Part shown: positions 17,836 through 25,220 of the stretch, one piece after another
How positions within the stretch are numbered: the stretch's first letter is position 1
Layout: the number at the start of each line of letters is the position of its first letter
Assembly (NCBI GenBank): GCA_963724495.1
Contig: CAVRUZ010000010.1
Location: 1 to 45,077, forward strand
Length of the DNA stretch: 45,077 bases
From: CAVRUZ01 sp963724495
GTDB lineage: Bacteria; Actinomycetota; Actinomycetes; Propionibacteriales; DAIQRJ01
Reading direction: 5' to 3'
The notes under the pieces: generated by a model
What the model was told of the DNA's origin: nothing
Databases searched by the model: none
The model's input: only the letters and a program-made list of their open reading frames with translations
Position numbers and translations under genes: made by a program

Positions 17836-18761
17836 ACCCGCGCCCTGCCGAGCGACTCGCCGAGGATCCCCGTCGGCCGGATCATGAGCACGGCGATCAG
17901 CAGCACGAAGGCGATCACGTCGCGCCACCCGCTGCCGAACAACGCCTGGCCCCAGTTCTCCGCCACACCGAGGATCAGACCACCAAGCAGGGCACCGCGC
18001 ACGTTTCCGATCCCGCCGAGCACCGCCGACGAGAACGCCTTGATCCCCAGCAGAAAGCCGCCGGAGTACACGATCCCCTGCGGGATGCGGATCGAGTACA
18101 GCAGCGCCGCCGCGCCGGCAAGGATCCCGCCGACCAGGAACGTCAGCATGATCACCCGCTCTGGATCGACCCCCATCAGGCGGGCGGTGGCAGGGTCCTG
18201 GGCTACCGACCTGATCCCCATGCCGAACCTCGTCCGGTTGACGAAGATGTCGGCGACGATCATCAGCACCAGGGCCGAGATGATGATCAACAGCGTGACG
18301 TTGGAGACCTCCGCGCCGAACGGGGTGAACACCGGCACCGGCTCGACCAGCCGGATCTGCGGCTCCGGGTTCGGGCCCCGCCAGGCGAAGAAGGTCTGGG
18401 AGATCACCAGCGACGCGCCGATCGCCGTGATCAGGAACACCAGCGGTGGCGCCCCGCGGCGGCGCAGCGGACGGTAGGCGACCCGCTCGAGGAGCACGGC
18501 CGTGCCGCCGGAGGCCGCCATCGCCGCGATCATCGCTATCCCCAGGTACAGCACCGTGAGCGGGATGCCCTGGTCGTAGGCGTCCGCCGAGGGGCTGAAC
18601 CCGATGGCCTGTAGCACGAAGTACTGCGCGAACAGGCCCACCAGGAAGACCTCGGAGTGCGCGAAGTTGATCAGGCGGAGCACGCCGTACACCAGCGTGT
18701 ACCCGATCGCGATCAAGGCGTAGATCGAGCCGTAGGTCAACCCGTCGATCGTCAGGCCCAC
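17832..18761 (-). CDS. livH: branched-chain amino-acid ABC transporter permease LivH
   Basis: An integral membrane permease with the hallmark DGLTYGSIYALIAIGYTLVYG near its start, INFAHSEVFLVG, and the ATPase-contact segment MGIRSVAQDPATARLMGVD. The first standard in-frame start is GTG 18761 (309 aa), but that leaves only a few residues before the first helix. Protein-like sequence (LLAVDWIKFDPEALGRN) continues upstream in frame. The natural start may be ATG 18840 (MHTVAAG), 20 nt after the livK stop, which reaches this frame if one base is removed from the GGG run at 18818-18820. Start therefore uncertain; function is not. Confidence 0.9.
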   Translation of the reverse strand: MGLTIDGLTYGSIYALIAIGYTLVYGVLRLINFAHSEVFLVGLFAQYFVLQAIGFSPSADAYDQGIPLTVLYLGIAMIAAMAASGGTAVLLERVAYRPLRRRGAPPLVFLITAIGASLVISQTFFAWRGPNPEPQIRLVEPVPVFTPFGAEVSNVTLLIIISALVLMIVADIFVNRTRFGMGIRSVAQDPATARLMGVDPERVIMLTFLVGGILAGAAALLYSIRIPQGIVYSGGFLLGIKAFSSAVLGGIGNVRGALLGGLILGVAENWGQALFGSGWRDVIAFVLLIAVLMIRPTGILGESLGRARV

Positions 18762-18859
18762 GATGTTGCGGCCGAGTGCCTCCGGATCGAACTTGATCCA
18801 GTCGACCGCAAGCAGCTGGGCCGGCGGCGACGGTGTGCATGGCCTGAGCTCAGCCGCCG

Positions 18860-20065
18860 CTACTTGACCTGGTCGATCCAGATCAGCTTCTCCGCGAGCT
18901 CGCCCTTGTCGTCCCACTTGTAGACGCGCGCAAGGCCCTGTCCCTCGTAGGACTTGACGTACGCCAGCAGCTTCGGCCGAGTGGTGTTCCCCTTGTCGAT
19001 CCCGCTCAGCAGGATCGTGGCGAGGTCGTAGCCCTCGACCGAGTAGGTGCCTGGCTTGGCGCCGTCGTTCACGTCGGAGTACTGACCGGCGAACTCCTCG
19101 GGTGCCGGACCGCAGGGGCACGACAGGTAGGCGTCCTTGGCGGCAGACCCGGCGCCGGCGACGTACTGCGGGTCGTTGGTGCCGTCACCGGACATGAACA
19201 TGCCTTCGTAGCCACCCTCGCGCAGCTGCTGGGTGAGCGGCGCGGCCTCCGCGTAGTAGCCGGAGTAGAACACCAGGTCCGGTGCGGCGGTCTTGACGTC
19301 GTTGACGATCGCCGAGAACTCCTTGGCGCCGGTCTTGACGTCGCCGGTACCGGTCACGAGCTCGCCGAGGCCCTTCTGGAGCTCGCTCGCGAGGCCCTTG
19401 CCGTAGTCGGAGTCGTCCTTGATGACGTAGACCTTCTTGGCGGCGAGCTGCTTCTTGATGTAGCCGGCGACAGCCGGTCCCTGCACGGCGTCGTTGGCCA
19501 GGCCGCGGAAGAACGTCTTCCATCCGTTCTGGGCCAGGCCGGGGTTGGTCGCCGACGCGGTCACGGACACCAGGCCGGCCTGGTTGAACAAGCCTCCGAC
19601 CGCCTTGCTCTCGGTGGAGAATGCCGGGCCGATCGTGCCGATGATCGCGGTGTCGCTGATCAGGTTGGGAGTGACGCTCGAGGCCTTGTTCGGGTCGCCC
19701 TCGGTGTCGAAGTCGGTGACCTCCACCTGGCAGTCGGCGTTCGCGTCGTTGTGCTTCTGCACGGCGACCTCCATGCCCCTACGGATGTTCTGGCCGAGCG
19801 CCGCATTGGGTCCTGACAGGGCCCCGGCGAAGCCGATCTTGACCCCGTCGCACTTCGCGTTGCCGTCGCCCGCGGGGTCGGCAGCATTCGAGACGTCGGG
19901 GCTCTCGACCTTGTTCGCCGACGTGTCGATCTGCTCGATCGGCTGGATGGTGAGCTCCGCGGTGCCGCCTTCTCCGCCAGCAGGTGCCTTGTCACCGCAT
20001 GCCGTGAGCGCCAGCAGTGCCACCGCGCTCACCGCGACGGACCTTCGTATCGTGGAACGAATCAA
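18860..20065 (-). CDS. livK: branched-chain amino-acid ABC transporter substrate-binding lipoprotein LivK
   Basis: A 401-aa type I periplasmic-binding-fold lipoprotein. It starts at TTG 20065 with GGAGG 7 nt upstream. The signal is IRSTIRRSVAVSAVALLALTAC with the lipobox Cys. Family features are GFAGALSGPNAALGQNIRRGMEVAV, the flexible-lobe strand KVYVIKDDSDYGKGLA and GYYAEAAPLTQQLREGG. Two close cysteines (LSCPCGP) may bond. The ligand is probably a branched-chain or other amino acid, though such proteins also bind amides or aromatic compounds. It heads the operon livK-livH-livM-livGF; its promoter should lie in the 242-nt gap to uppS. Confidence 0.93.
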   Translation of the reverse strand: MIRSTIRRSVAVSAVALLALTACGDKAPAGGEGGTAELTIQPIEQIDTSANKVESPDVSNAADPAGDGNAKCDGVKIGFAGALSGPNAALGQNIRRGMEVAVQKHNDANADCQVEVTDFDTEGDPNKASSVTPNLISDTAIIGTIGPAFSTESKAVGGLFNQAGLVSVTASATNPGLAQNGWKTFFRGLANDAVQGPAVAGYIKKQLAAKKVYVIKDDSDYGKGLASELQKGLGELVTGTGDVKTGAKEFSAIVNDVKTAAPDLVFYSGYYAEAAPLTQQLREGGYEGMFMSGDGTNDPQYVAGAGSAAKDAYLSCPCGPAPEEFAGQYSDVNDGAKPGTYSVEGYDLATILLSGIDKGNTTRPKLLAYVKSYEGQGLARVYKWDDKGELAEKLIWIDQVK

Positions 20066-20307
20066 GAGAGTTCCTCCGTGTGTGACCAATTCCTGATGTG
20101 ACCCGATTCGACTGGGCGCCGGATCCGGGAGCAGCGATGCGTGGTGCCCACCAACACGAGCCGGCGGCGGGACCCTCAGTCACGAGAAGCTACCCGAAAC
20201 GTGGCGGACTCCCGCCCCACACACGGCTGAGACGGAATCATCGGCCGGTCTCGTGCGCTGTTGCCCCGAGGTGTCCGCGCGGTTAAGGCAGCGGCCGAGC
20301 GTGACGA

Positions 20308-21141
20308 TCAGTTGCCGGGCGGCTGCACCGCATCGACCGCGGCCCCGTAGCGCCGGTCGCGTGCCGCGTACACCTCGACCGCGCGCCACAGGTCGCGGCG
20401 GTCGACGTCGGGCCAGAGCACGTTGTCGAACACCATCTCGGCGTAGGCCGCCTGCCACAGCAGGAAGTTCGACTGGCGCTGTTCGCCGGAGGATCGCCAG
20501 AACAGGTCGACGTCGGGCATGTCGGGCTCGTCGAGATACCGCCTGAACACCCGCTCGTCCACCCGCTCCGGCCGCACCCGACCGGCGGCGACGTCGAGGG
20601 CCAGCGCCCTGGCCGCGTCGGCGATCTCCGCCCGGCCGCCGTAGTTGACGCACATCGTCAAGGTGAGCACCTCGTTGGCCGCGGTCAGCTCCTCGGCCAC
20701 CTCCAGCTCCCGGATCACGCTCCGCCACAGCCGCGGCCGCCGTCCGGCCCACCGGACGCGCACGCCCCAGGCATGCATCTCGTCGCGGCGCCGGCGGATG
20801 ACGTCGCGGTTGAAGCCCATGAGGAACTTGACCTCGTCGGGCGACCTGCGCCAGTTCTCGGTCGAGAAGGCGTACACGGTGAGGTGGCGGATCCCGACCT
20901 CGATGGCGCCGGCCACCACGTCGAGCAGCACAGCCTCGCCCCGCTCGTGCCCCTGCGTCCGGCTGAGTCCCCGCGCGTTCGCCCAGCGCCCGTTGCCGTC
21001 CATCACCACGGCGACGTGCTGCGGCACGAGTGCGGCCGGAACCGGCGGAGGCCGCGCGCCGGACGGGTGGGCGGGCGGCGGTACGGGGTCCGGCGCGGCC
21101 GATGCGGACGCCCGCCGTGCACCGGCCCGAGCGGCCCTCAT
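20308..21141 (-). CDS. uppS: isoprenyl transferase (undecaprenyl/decaprenyl diphosphate synthase, cis type)
   Basis: A cis-prenyltransferase (277 aa) making the polyprenyl diphosphate carrier for cell-wall synthesis. Motifs: VVMDGNGRWANARG with the metal-binding Asp, GHERGE, VYAFSTENWRR, CVNYGGRAEI, and the substrate loop DLFWRSSGEQRQSNFLLWQ. The SSGEQR version resembles mycobacterial Rv2361c-type enzymes. The first about 40 residues are a Pro/Ala/Arg-rich extension. The ATG overlaps the recO stop (ATGA). The recO-uppS order is conserved in actinobacteria. Confidence 0.95.
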   Translation of the reverse strand: MRAARAGARRASASAAPDPVPPPAHPSGARPPPVPAALVPQHVAVVMDGNGRWANARGLSRTQGHERGEAVLLDVVAGAIEVGIRHLTVYAFSTENWRRSPDEVKFLMGFNRDVIRRRRDEMHAWGVRVRWAGRRPRLWRSVIRELEVAEELTAANEVLTLTMCVNYGGRAEIADAARALALDVAAGRVRPERVDERVFRRYLDEPDMPDVDLFWRSSGEQRQSNFLLWQAAYAEMVFDNVLWPDVDRRDLWRAVEVYAARDRRYGAAVDAVQPPGN

Positions 21142-21968
21142 GCCCCTGCCAGGCCGCGGGCCGGCTCGCTTTGCGTCAGCTCACCGGCGCCCACGGCCGC
21201 CGGCGGCTCCGGACCATCGGGCCGGAGCTTGGGGTCGCGCCACGTGTCGAGCAGCGGCAGCGAGCGCAGTTGTCGCTCCAGGTGCCAGCGCAGGTAGCCG
21301 GCGACGAGGCGGTCGGCCTCGTTGCGTTCCGACGGCCCGCTGGCATCCGCCACCTCCCACTGACCGCTGAGGAGGGCCGCCAGCAACAGCACCGTCTCCC
21401 GGGCCGGCATCGCCACCGACGACGGCCGGCAGGCCGCACACACCATGCCGCCGGCCGCGGGGTTGAAGGCGGCATGCGGGCCGGGAGCATGACAGCGGGA
21501 ACAGGTGTCGAACGACGGTGCGTATCCGGCCACCGCCAGGGCTCGCAGCAGATAGGCGTTGAGGACCAGGCCACGGTCGTGTGCATGCCCGGCAAGGCTC
21601 CGCAGGGCGCCCACCAGCAGGAGGTACTGCTGGGTGGCGGGTTCGCCCTCCTCCGAGCACATCCGCTCCGCGGTCTCCAGCGCAACGGTGGCCGAGGTGT
21701 AGTCGGAGTAGTCCCGGGTGAACGCCTCGGCAAACGCATCGAGCGTGACGACCTGAGTCACCACGTGCAGGTTCCGGCCGGTGGCGAGCTGTACGTCCAC
21801 GTGCATGCCCGGCTCGAGGCGGCCCCCGAACCGGGAACTCGTCCGGCGGATCCCCTTCGCGACCGCCCGCACCACGCCGTGGTGCCGGGTGAGCAGGGTG
21901 AGGATGCGGTCGGCCTCGCCGAGCTTGTGCCGACGGAGCACCACCGCGTTGTCGCGAAAGAGGCTCAC
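21138..21968 (-). CDS. recO: DNA repair protein RecO
   Basis: A 276-aa recombination mediator that works with RecR and RecF in loading RecA at single-strand gaps. The N-terminal OB-fold begins FRDNAVVLRRHKLGEADRILTLLTRHHG, followed by VAKGIRRTSSRFGGRLEP. The zinc-binding part has CSRCHAPG and CAACRP. It starts at GTG 21968 with GGGAGAG upstream and overlaps uppS by ATGA. Upstream lies a long inverted repeat that separates it from leuA. Confidence 0.95.
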   Translation of the reverse strand: MSLFRDNAVVLRRHKLGEADRILTLLTRHHGVVRAVAKGIRRTSSRFGGRLEPGMHVDVQLATGRNLHVVTQVVTLDAFAEAFTRDYSDYTSATVALETAERMCSEEGEPATQQYLLLVGALRSLAGHAHDRGLVLNAYLLRALAVAGYAPSFDTCSRCHAPGPHAAFNPAAGGMVCAACRPSSVAMPARETVLLLAALLSGQWEVADASGPSERNEADRLVAGYLRWHLERQLRSLPLLDTWRDPKLRPDGPEPPAAVGAGELTQSEPARGLAGA

Positions 21969-22035
21969 GTCTCATTCTCTCCCGGCGACCGACAGTCGAT
22001 TCGGCGGACGCGCCAGAAGCGATCGGCTCGTCAGA

Positions 22036-22126
22036 GCGTGCCAAATCTGACGCCAGATGGCGGCGGGCCGGATGGCTGAGCGTGCGCCGGAGGCGATGCC
22101 GCCAACTGCAGTCCGATTTGGCACGC
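22036..22126. repeat. long imperfect inverted repeat between leuA and recO
   Basis: The arms 22036-22064 and 22098-22126 are 29 nt each and match at 25 positions when one is reverse-complemented. The outer 12 bp (GCGTGCCAAATC/GATTTGGCACGC) are perfect; the loop is 33 nt. The element starts 3 nt past the leuA stop and ends about 70 nt before recO, both leftward. The AAATC block is unusually AT-rich here. It could be a leuA terminator, an RNA-processing hairpin or a small miniature element. No T-run follows. Confidence 0.75.
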
Positions 22127-22129
22127 GAG

Positions 22130-23866
22130 CTAGCGCGTGCGGTTCACCGCATCCCTTGTGCGGTTCACCGCAGAAAGCACTGCCTTGAGCGAGGCCCGGA
22201 CGATGTTCGCGTCGGTGCCGACGCCCCACACGACGTCGTCGCCGATCTCGCACTCCACGTACGCGGCCGCGTTGGCGTCGCCGCCAGCGGAGAGCGCGTG
22301 CTCGGCATAGTCCAGGACGCGCACGCGGACGTCGAGCTGACCGAGAGCGTCGACAAACGCCGCGATCGGCCCGTTGCCCTCGCCGGACAGCTGACGCGTG
22401 AGCGGTTGCGTGCCGGTGCCGTCGACGACGTCGACGTTGATCTGGTCGTGCCCGTCCTCGTCGACGTCACTGCGGTGCCGGCCCAGCGCGAACGGCTGCT
22501 CGGTGAGATAGGTCTGCTCGAACGCCGCGTAGATCTCCGCTGGGCTGATCTCGCCGCCTTCCGCGTCGGTGTGCGCCTGCACCACGCGGCTGAACTCGAT
22601 CTGGAGGCGGCGCGGGAGGTCGAGCTGGTGCTCGCTCTTGAGCACGTAGGCGACGCCACCCTTGCCCGACTGGCTGTTGACCCGGATGACGGCCTCGTAG
22701 CTGCGGCCGACGTCCTTGGGATCGATCGGCAGGTAGGGCACCTGCCAGGGATACCGCTGCACCGGCACCGAGGCTGCCCGTGCCTCGGCGTCCAGCACGT
22801 CGAGACCCTTCTTGATGGCGTCCTGGTGCGAGCCCGAGAAGGCGGTGAACACGAGATCACCGCCGTAGGGATGGCGTTCGTGCACGGGTATCTGGTTGCA
22901 GTACTCGACAGTCCGGCGGACCTCGTCGATGTCGCGGAAGTCCAGTTGCGGATCGATCCCCTGCCCGAACAGGTTCAGGCCCAGGGTGACCAGACAGACG
23001 TTGCCGGTGCGCTCCCCGTTGCCGAACAGGCAGCCCTCGATCCGGTCGGCGCCGGCCAGGTAGCCGAGCTCGGCTGCGGCAACCGCGGTGCCGCGGTCGT
23101 TGTGCGGATGCAGAGACAGGATCACGTTCTCGCGCTGACGCAGGTGGCGGTGCATCCACTCGATCGAGTCGGCGTACACGTTGGGCGTGGTCATCTCCAC
23201 CGTGGCCGGCAGGTTGACGATCGCCTTCCGCTCGGCCGTGGGCTCGAAGACGTCGACGACCTCGTTGCAGATGCGCACGGCGAACTCGAGCTCGGTCCCG
23301 GTGTAGCTCTCCGGCGAGTACTCGTAGAGGATCTCGGTGTCCGGGAGGTCCTCCTCGAACTTGCGGCACAGGCGCGCACCCGACAGGGCGATGTCGAGGA
23401 TTCCGTCCTCGTCGGTCTTGAACACCACCTTGCGCTGAAGCACCGAGGTGGAGTTGTAGAGGTGGACGATCGCGCGGCGGGCTCCCCGGATCGACTCGTA
23501 CGTGCGCTCGATCAGGTGCTCACGCGCCTGGGTCAGAACCTGGATGGTCACGTCGTCGGGGATGAGGTCGTTCTCGATGAGCATCCGGACGAAGTCGAAG
23601 TCGGCCTGGCTGGCCGAGGGGAAGCCGACCTCGATCTCCTTGAATCCCATCCGCACCAGCAGGTCGAACATCCGGCGCTTGCGGGCTGGGGTCATCGGGT
23701 CGATCAGGGCCTGGTTGCCGTCACGGAGGTCGACGGCGCACCAGCGCGGGGCGGTGGTGATGCGCTTGCCCGGCCAGGTGCGGTCGGGCAGGTCGACCGT
23801 GATCTGGGCATCGAAGGGCTGATAGCGCTGGAACGGCATGGGGCTTTGTTGCTGCAGATTGCGCAT
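22130..23866 (-). CDS. leuA: 2-isopropylmalate synthase
   Basis: The first enzyme of leucine synthesis (578 aa), condensing acetyl-CoA with 2-oxoisovalerate. The barrel shows DLRDGNQALIDPM, GFKEIEVGFPSASQADFDF, HPHNDRGTAVAAAE (metal His pair) and NGERTGNVCLVTL. The C-terminal regulatory domain for leucine feedback follows (from about residue 440). The ATG at 23866 has GAGGAA about 8 nt upstream. The last residues, AVNRTRDAVNRTR, are a tandem 7-residue repeat. A probable leader peptide with three Leu codons precedes it, suggesting attenuation by charged tRNA-Leu. Confidence 0.97.
   Translation of the reverse strand: MRNLQQQSPMPFQRYQPFDAQITVDLPDRTWPGKRITTAPRWCAVDLRDGNQALIDPMTPARKRRMFDLLVRMGFKEIEVGFPSASQADFDFVRMLIENDLIPDDVTIQVLTQAREHLIERTYESIRGARRAIVHLYNSTSVLQRKVVFKTDEDGILDIALSGARLCRKFEEDLPDTEILYEYSPESYTGTELEFAVRICNEVVDVFEPTAERKAIVNLPATVEMTTPNVYADSIEWMHRHLRQRENVILSLHPHNDRGTAVAAAELGYLAGADRIEGCLFGNGERTGNVCLVTLGLNLFGQGIDPQLDFRDIDEVRRTVEYCNQIPVHERHPYGGDLVFTAFSGSHQDAIKKGLDVLDAEARAASVPVQRYPWQVPYLPIDPKDVGRSYEAVIRVNSQSGKGGVAYVLKSEHQLDLPRRLQIEFSRVVQAHTDAEGGEISPAEIYAAFEQTYLTEQPFALGRHRSDVDEDGHDQINVDVVDGTGTQPLTRQLSGEGNGPIAAFVDALGQLDVRVRVLDYAEHALSAGGDANAAAYVECEIGDDVVWGVGTDANIVRASLKAVLSAVNRTRDAVNRTR
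22137..22172. repeat. 21-nt tandem duplication at the 3' end of leuA
   Basis: The 15-mer GTGCGGTTCACCGCA occurs at 22137-22151 and 22158-22172, a 21-nt period that keeps the frame and encodes the repeated AVNRTR at the LeuA C-terminus. It is probably a recent slippage duplication; effect on LeuA unknown. Confidence 0.8.
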
Positions 23867-23888
23867 GGCGGGAATTCCTCAACTGGTG

Positions 23889-23937
23889 GGCACCGGTGCC
23901 GGGCACGGGAGGACCTCCGCGACGGGGTTGCCGGCTG
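23889..23937 (-). promoter_or_regulatory. candidate attenuator region between leader peptide and leuA
   Basis: Directly after the leader peptide stop come several self-complementary blocks on the minus strand: GCAGCCG, which can pair with CGGCTGC inside the leader peptide gene; GGAGGTCCTCC; and GGCACCGGTGCC. Mutually exclusive hairpins here would fit ribosome-mediated attenuation. No clear T-run is present, so control could be by terminator or by masking the leuA ribosome site. Confidence 0.5.
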
Positions 23938-23988
23938 CTAGCTGGCCCCGCCGCGGCAGCCGAGCAGGAGGCGCCGCGCACTTGTCAC
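23938..23988 (-). CDS. leuL: leuA leader peptide, 16 aa, with Leu-Leu-Leu
   Basis: The short frame starting at GTG 23988 reads MTSARRLLLGCRGGAS, with three consecutive Leu codons (CTC CTG CTC), and ends 71 nt before leuA. A TACGGT hexamer lies exactly 7 nt upstream of the GTG, so transcription would begin at the start codon and the message would be leaderless. Leu-rich leader peptides ahead of leuA are known in Streptomyces and Corynebacterium and act as leucine sensors. The position, codon content and following inverted repeats support it; no ribosome-binding site is present, as expected for a leaderless message. Confidence 0.7.
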   Translation of the reverse strand: MTSARRLLLGCRGGAS

Positions 23989-23995
23989 GCCGGGA

Positions 23996-24001
23996 ACCGT
24001 A
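23996..24001 (-). promoter_or_regulatory. -10 box of the leuA leader transcript
   Basis: TACGGT on the minus strand fits the TANNNT pattern and ends 7 nt before the leader peptide GTG. The -35 region is not clear. Confidence 0.45.
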
Positions 24002-24051
24002 GCAGGCGGGACTGTTCCGAACGCGGGCACTTCGACGGCCAGGCCAGTGCG

Positions 24052-24483
24052 TCATGCGTGTCGGGCAGCTCGCACCTGCTCGCCGAGCCGGCGCACCTGG
24101 CGGGCGAACTGGGCCCTCGCCGTGGGTGACAGGCCAGCCAGCAGCAGATCCTCGCGCCGATGGACCTCCGCTTGGACATCTCGCAGCACCAACCGGCCGG
24201 CACGCGTGATGGTGAGGAGGTTCGCGCGACGGTCGCTGCCCGCCGTCCGCTGCAGCAGGCCCGACTCCTCGAGGTGGTCGATGTCACCGACGATGCGGTT
24301 CTTGCTGTACTCGAGCAGGCGGGCGACGTCACCCTGGTTGAGGTCCGGCCGCTGGGCTGTGACCGCGAGGATCGCGTACTGCCACATGGTGATGCCGTGC
24401 TCGGCCGCCGCCTCGTCCTCGATCGTCCGTAACGCCCTGGTTATCGGCAGCAAGGAGCCCAGCAGGTCTTGGCGGTCGGACAC
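24052..24483 (-). CDS. MarR-family transcriptional regulator
   Basis: A 143-aa winged-helix protein with the MarR layout: N-terminal dimer helix (LLGSLLPITRALRTIEDEAA), MWQYAILAVTAQRPDLNQGDVARLL, recognition helix SKNRIVGDIDHLEESGLLQR and the wing with SDRRANLLTITRAG, then a C-terminal dimer helix. MarR dimers usually repress a divergent gene and release DNA on binding small phenolic or oxidising molecules. It is divergent from a DinB/TIGR03086 gene across a 94-nt gap with an AT-rich imperfect palindrome, so that gene is its likely target. It is not linked to leuA. Confidence 0.88.
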   Translation of the reverse strand: MSDRQDLLGSLLPITRALRTIEDEAAAEHGITMWQYAILAVTAQRPDLNQGDVARLLEYSKNRIVGDIDHLEESGLLQRTAGSDRRANLLTITRAGRLVLRDVQAEVHRREDLLLAGLSPTARAQFARQVRRLGEQVRAARHA

Positions 24484-24547
24484 GGAGCCAGCCTAGCCAC
24501 TCGACTACGTCCGAGACGGGAAACTCGGAGAGACTGATCTCTGGCAT

Positions 24548-24567
24548 TGATCACCATGAAGTGATTA
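24548..24567. promoter_or_regulatory. candidate MarR operator in the divergent promoter
   Basis: TGATCAC-CATGAA-GTGATTA is an imperfect inverted repeat (one mismatch in seven) in an AT-rich patch of a GC-rich gap, 10 nt before the ATG of the TIGR03086 gene. TTATCAT-like -10 sequence overlaps its right side. Confidence 0.5.
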
Positions 24568-24577
24568 TCATCAGAGT

Positions 24578-25156
24578 ATGACAGTAACCGAGCTTCGAAC
24601 GTTGTTTCGCCAGGCCGTCACCGAGATGGCCCCGATCGTCGCGCAGGTGGACACCGGTGACCTCTCGCGATCGACCCCCTGCGCCGGCTGGGACCTCGGC
24701 CAGCTGCTGGCGCACATGCTGGGGCAGAACCGCGGCTTCGCTGCGGCCGTGGCAGCGGGAACGGCCGAGAAATCGGCGTACGCACCGGCTCCCTTCGATC
24801 AGCAGAGCTGGACGGAATCGGTGGACGGGCTGCTGGAGGCCTTCGACGGCGCCGGAGACGACGACCAGATTCTCCTGGTCGAGTTGCTACCGACCGAGCG
24901 GCTGCCTCTGCAGTTCGTCATCGGCGCGCAACTGCTCGACACCGTCGTGCACACCTGGGACGTTGCCTCCGCACTTGACGTCGTGTTCACGCCGTCTCCT
25001 CAGTTGGTCGCGCCGATTCTGGCCATGGCGGAGGGCATCCCCGACGACGACAAGCGGCTGGAGCCTGGCTCCGCCTTCGCGCCAGCCTTGCCAGCGCCGC
25101 CCGACGGCGACTGGGGTCGCCTGCTTGCCCTGCTGGGCCGACGGCTTCCCACCTGA
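24578..25156 (+). CDS. TIGR03086-type DinB/MDMPI-fold metal-binding protein
   Basis: A 192-aa four-helix protein of the DinB/mycothiol-dependent maleylpyruvate isomerase N-terminal superfamily. Visible features are STPCAGWDLGQLLAHMLGQNRGF with the first metal His, and LLDTVVHTWDVASAL with the second His-containing motif. Relatives are thiol-dependent transferases or uncharacterised metal proteins of mycothiol-producing bacteria. It starts at ATG 24578 with no strong ribosome site; the message may have a very short leader. The divergent MarR gene probably controls it, so it may answer an electrophile or oxidant. Substrate unknown. Confidence 0.82.
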   Translation: MTVTELRTLFRQAVTEMAPIVAQVDTGDLSRSTPCAGWDLGQLLAHMLGQNRGFAAAVAAGTAEKSAYAPAPFDQQSWTESVDGLLEAFDGAGDDDQILLVELLPTERLPLQFVIGAQLLDTVVHTWDVASALDVVFTPSPQLVAPILAMAEGIPDDDKRLEPGSAFAPALPAPPDGDWGRLLALLGRRLPT

Positions 25157-25220
25157 TCGTCTGTCCCTGCTGGGCAACGCCGCCGGATGCTGGTCGGCGC
25201 CGTTGTAGTTTCATGGGCCG

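Noticed and set aside
21972..22253. Small minus-strand frame between leuA and recO
   Set aside because: It overlaps leuA in another frame and runs through the inverted repeat; Arg-rich, with no ribosome site.
22082..23941. Open frame of over 600 codons on the plus strand across leuA
   Set aside because: It is antisense to leuA, has the Val/Glu/Asp/Arg-rich composition of frame shadows in GC-rich DNA and has no ribosome site or family motif.
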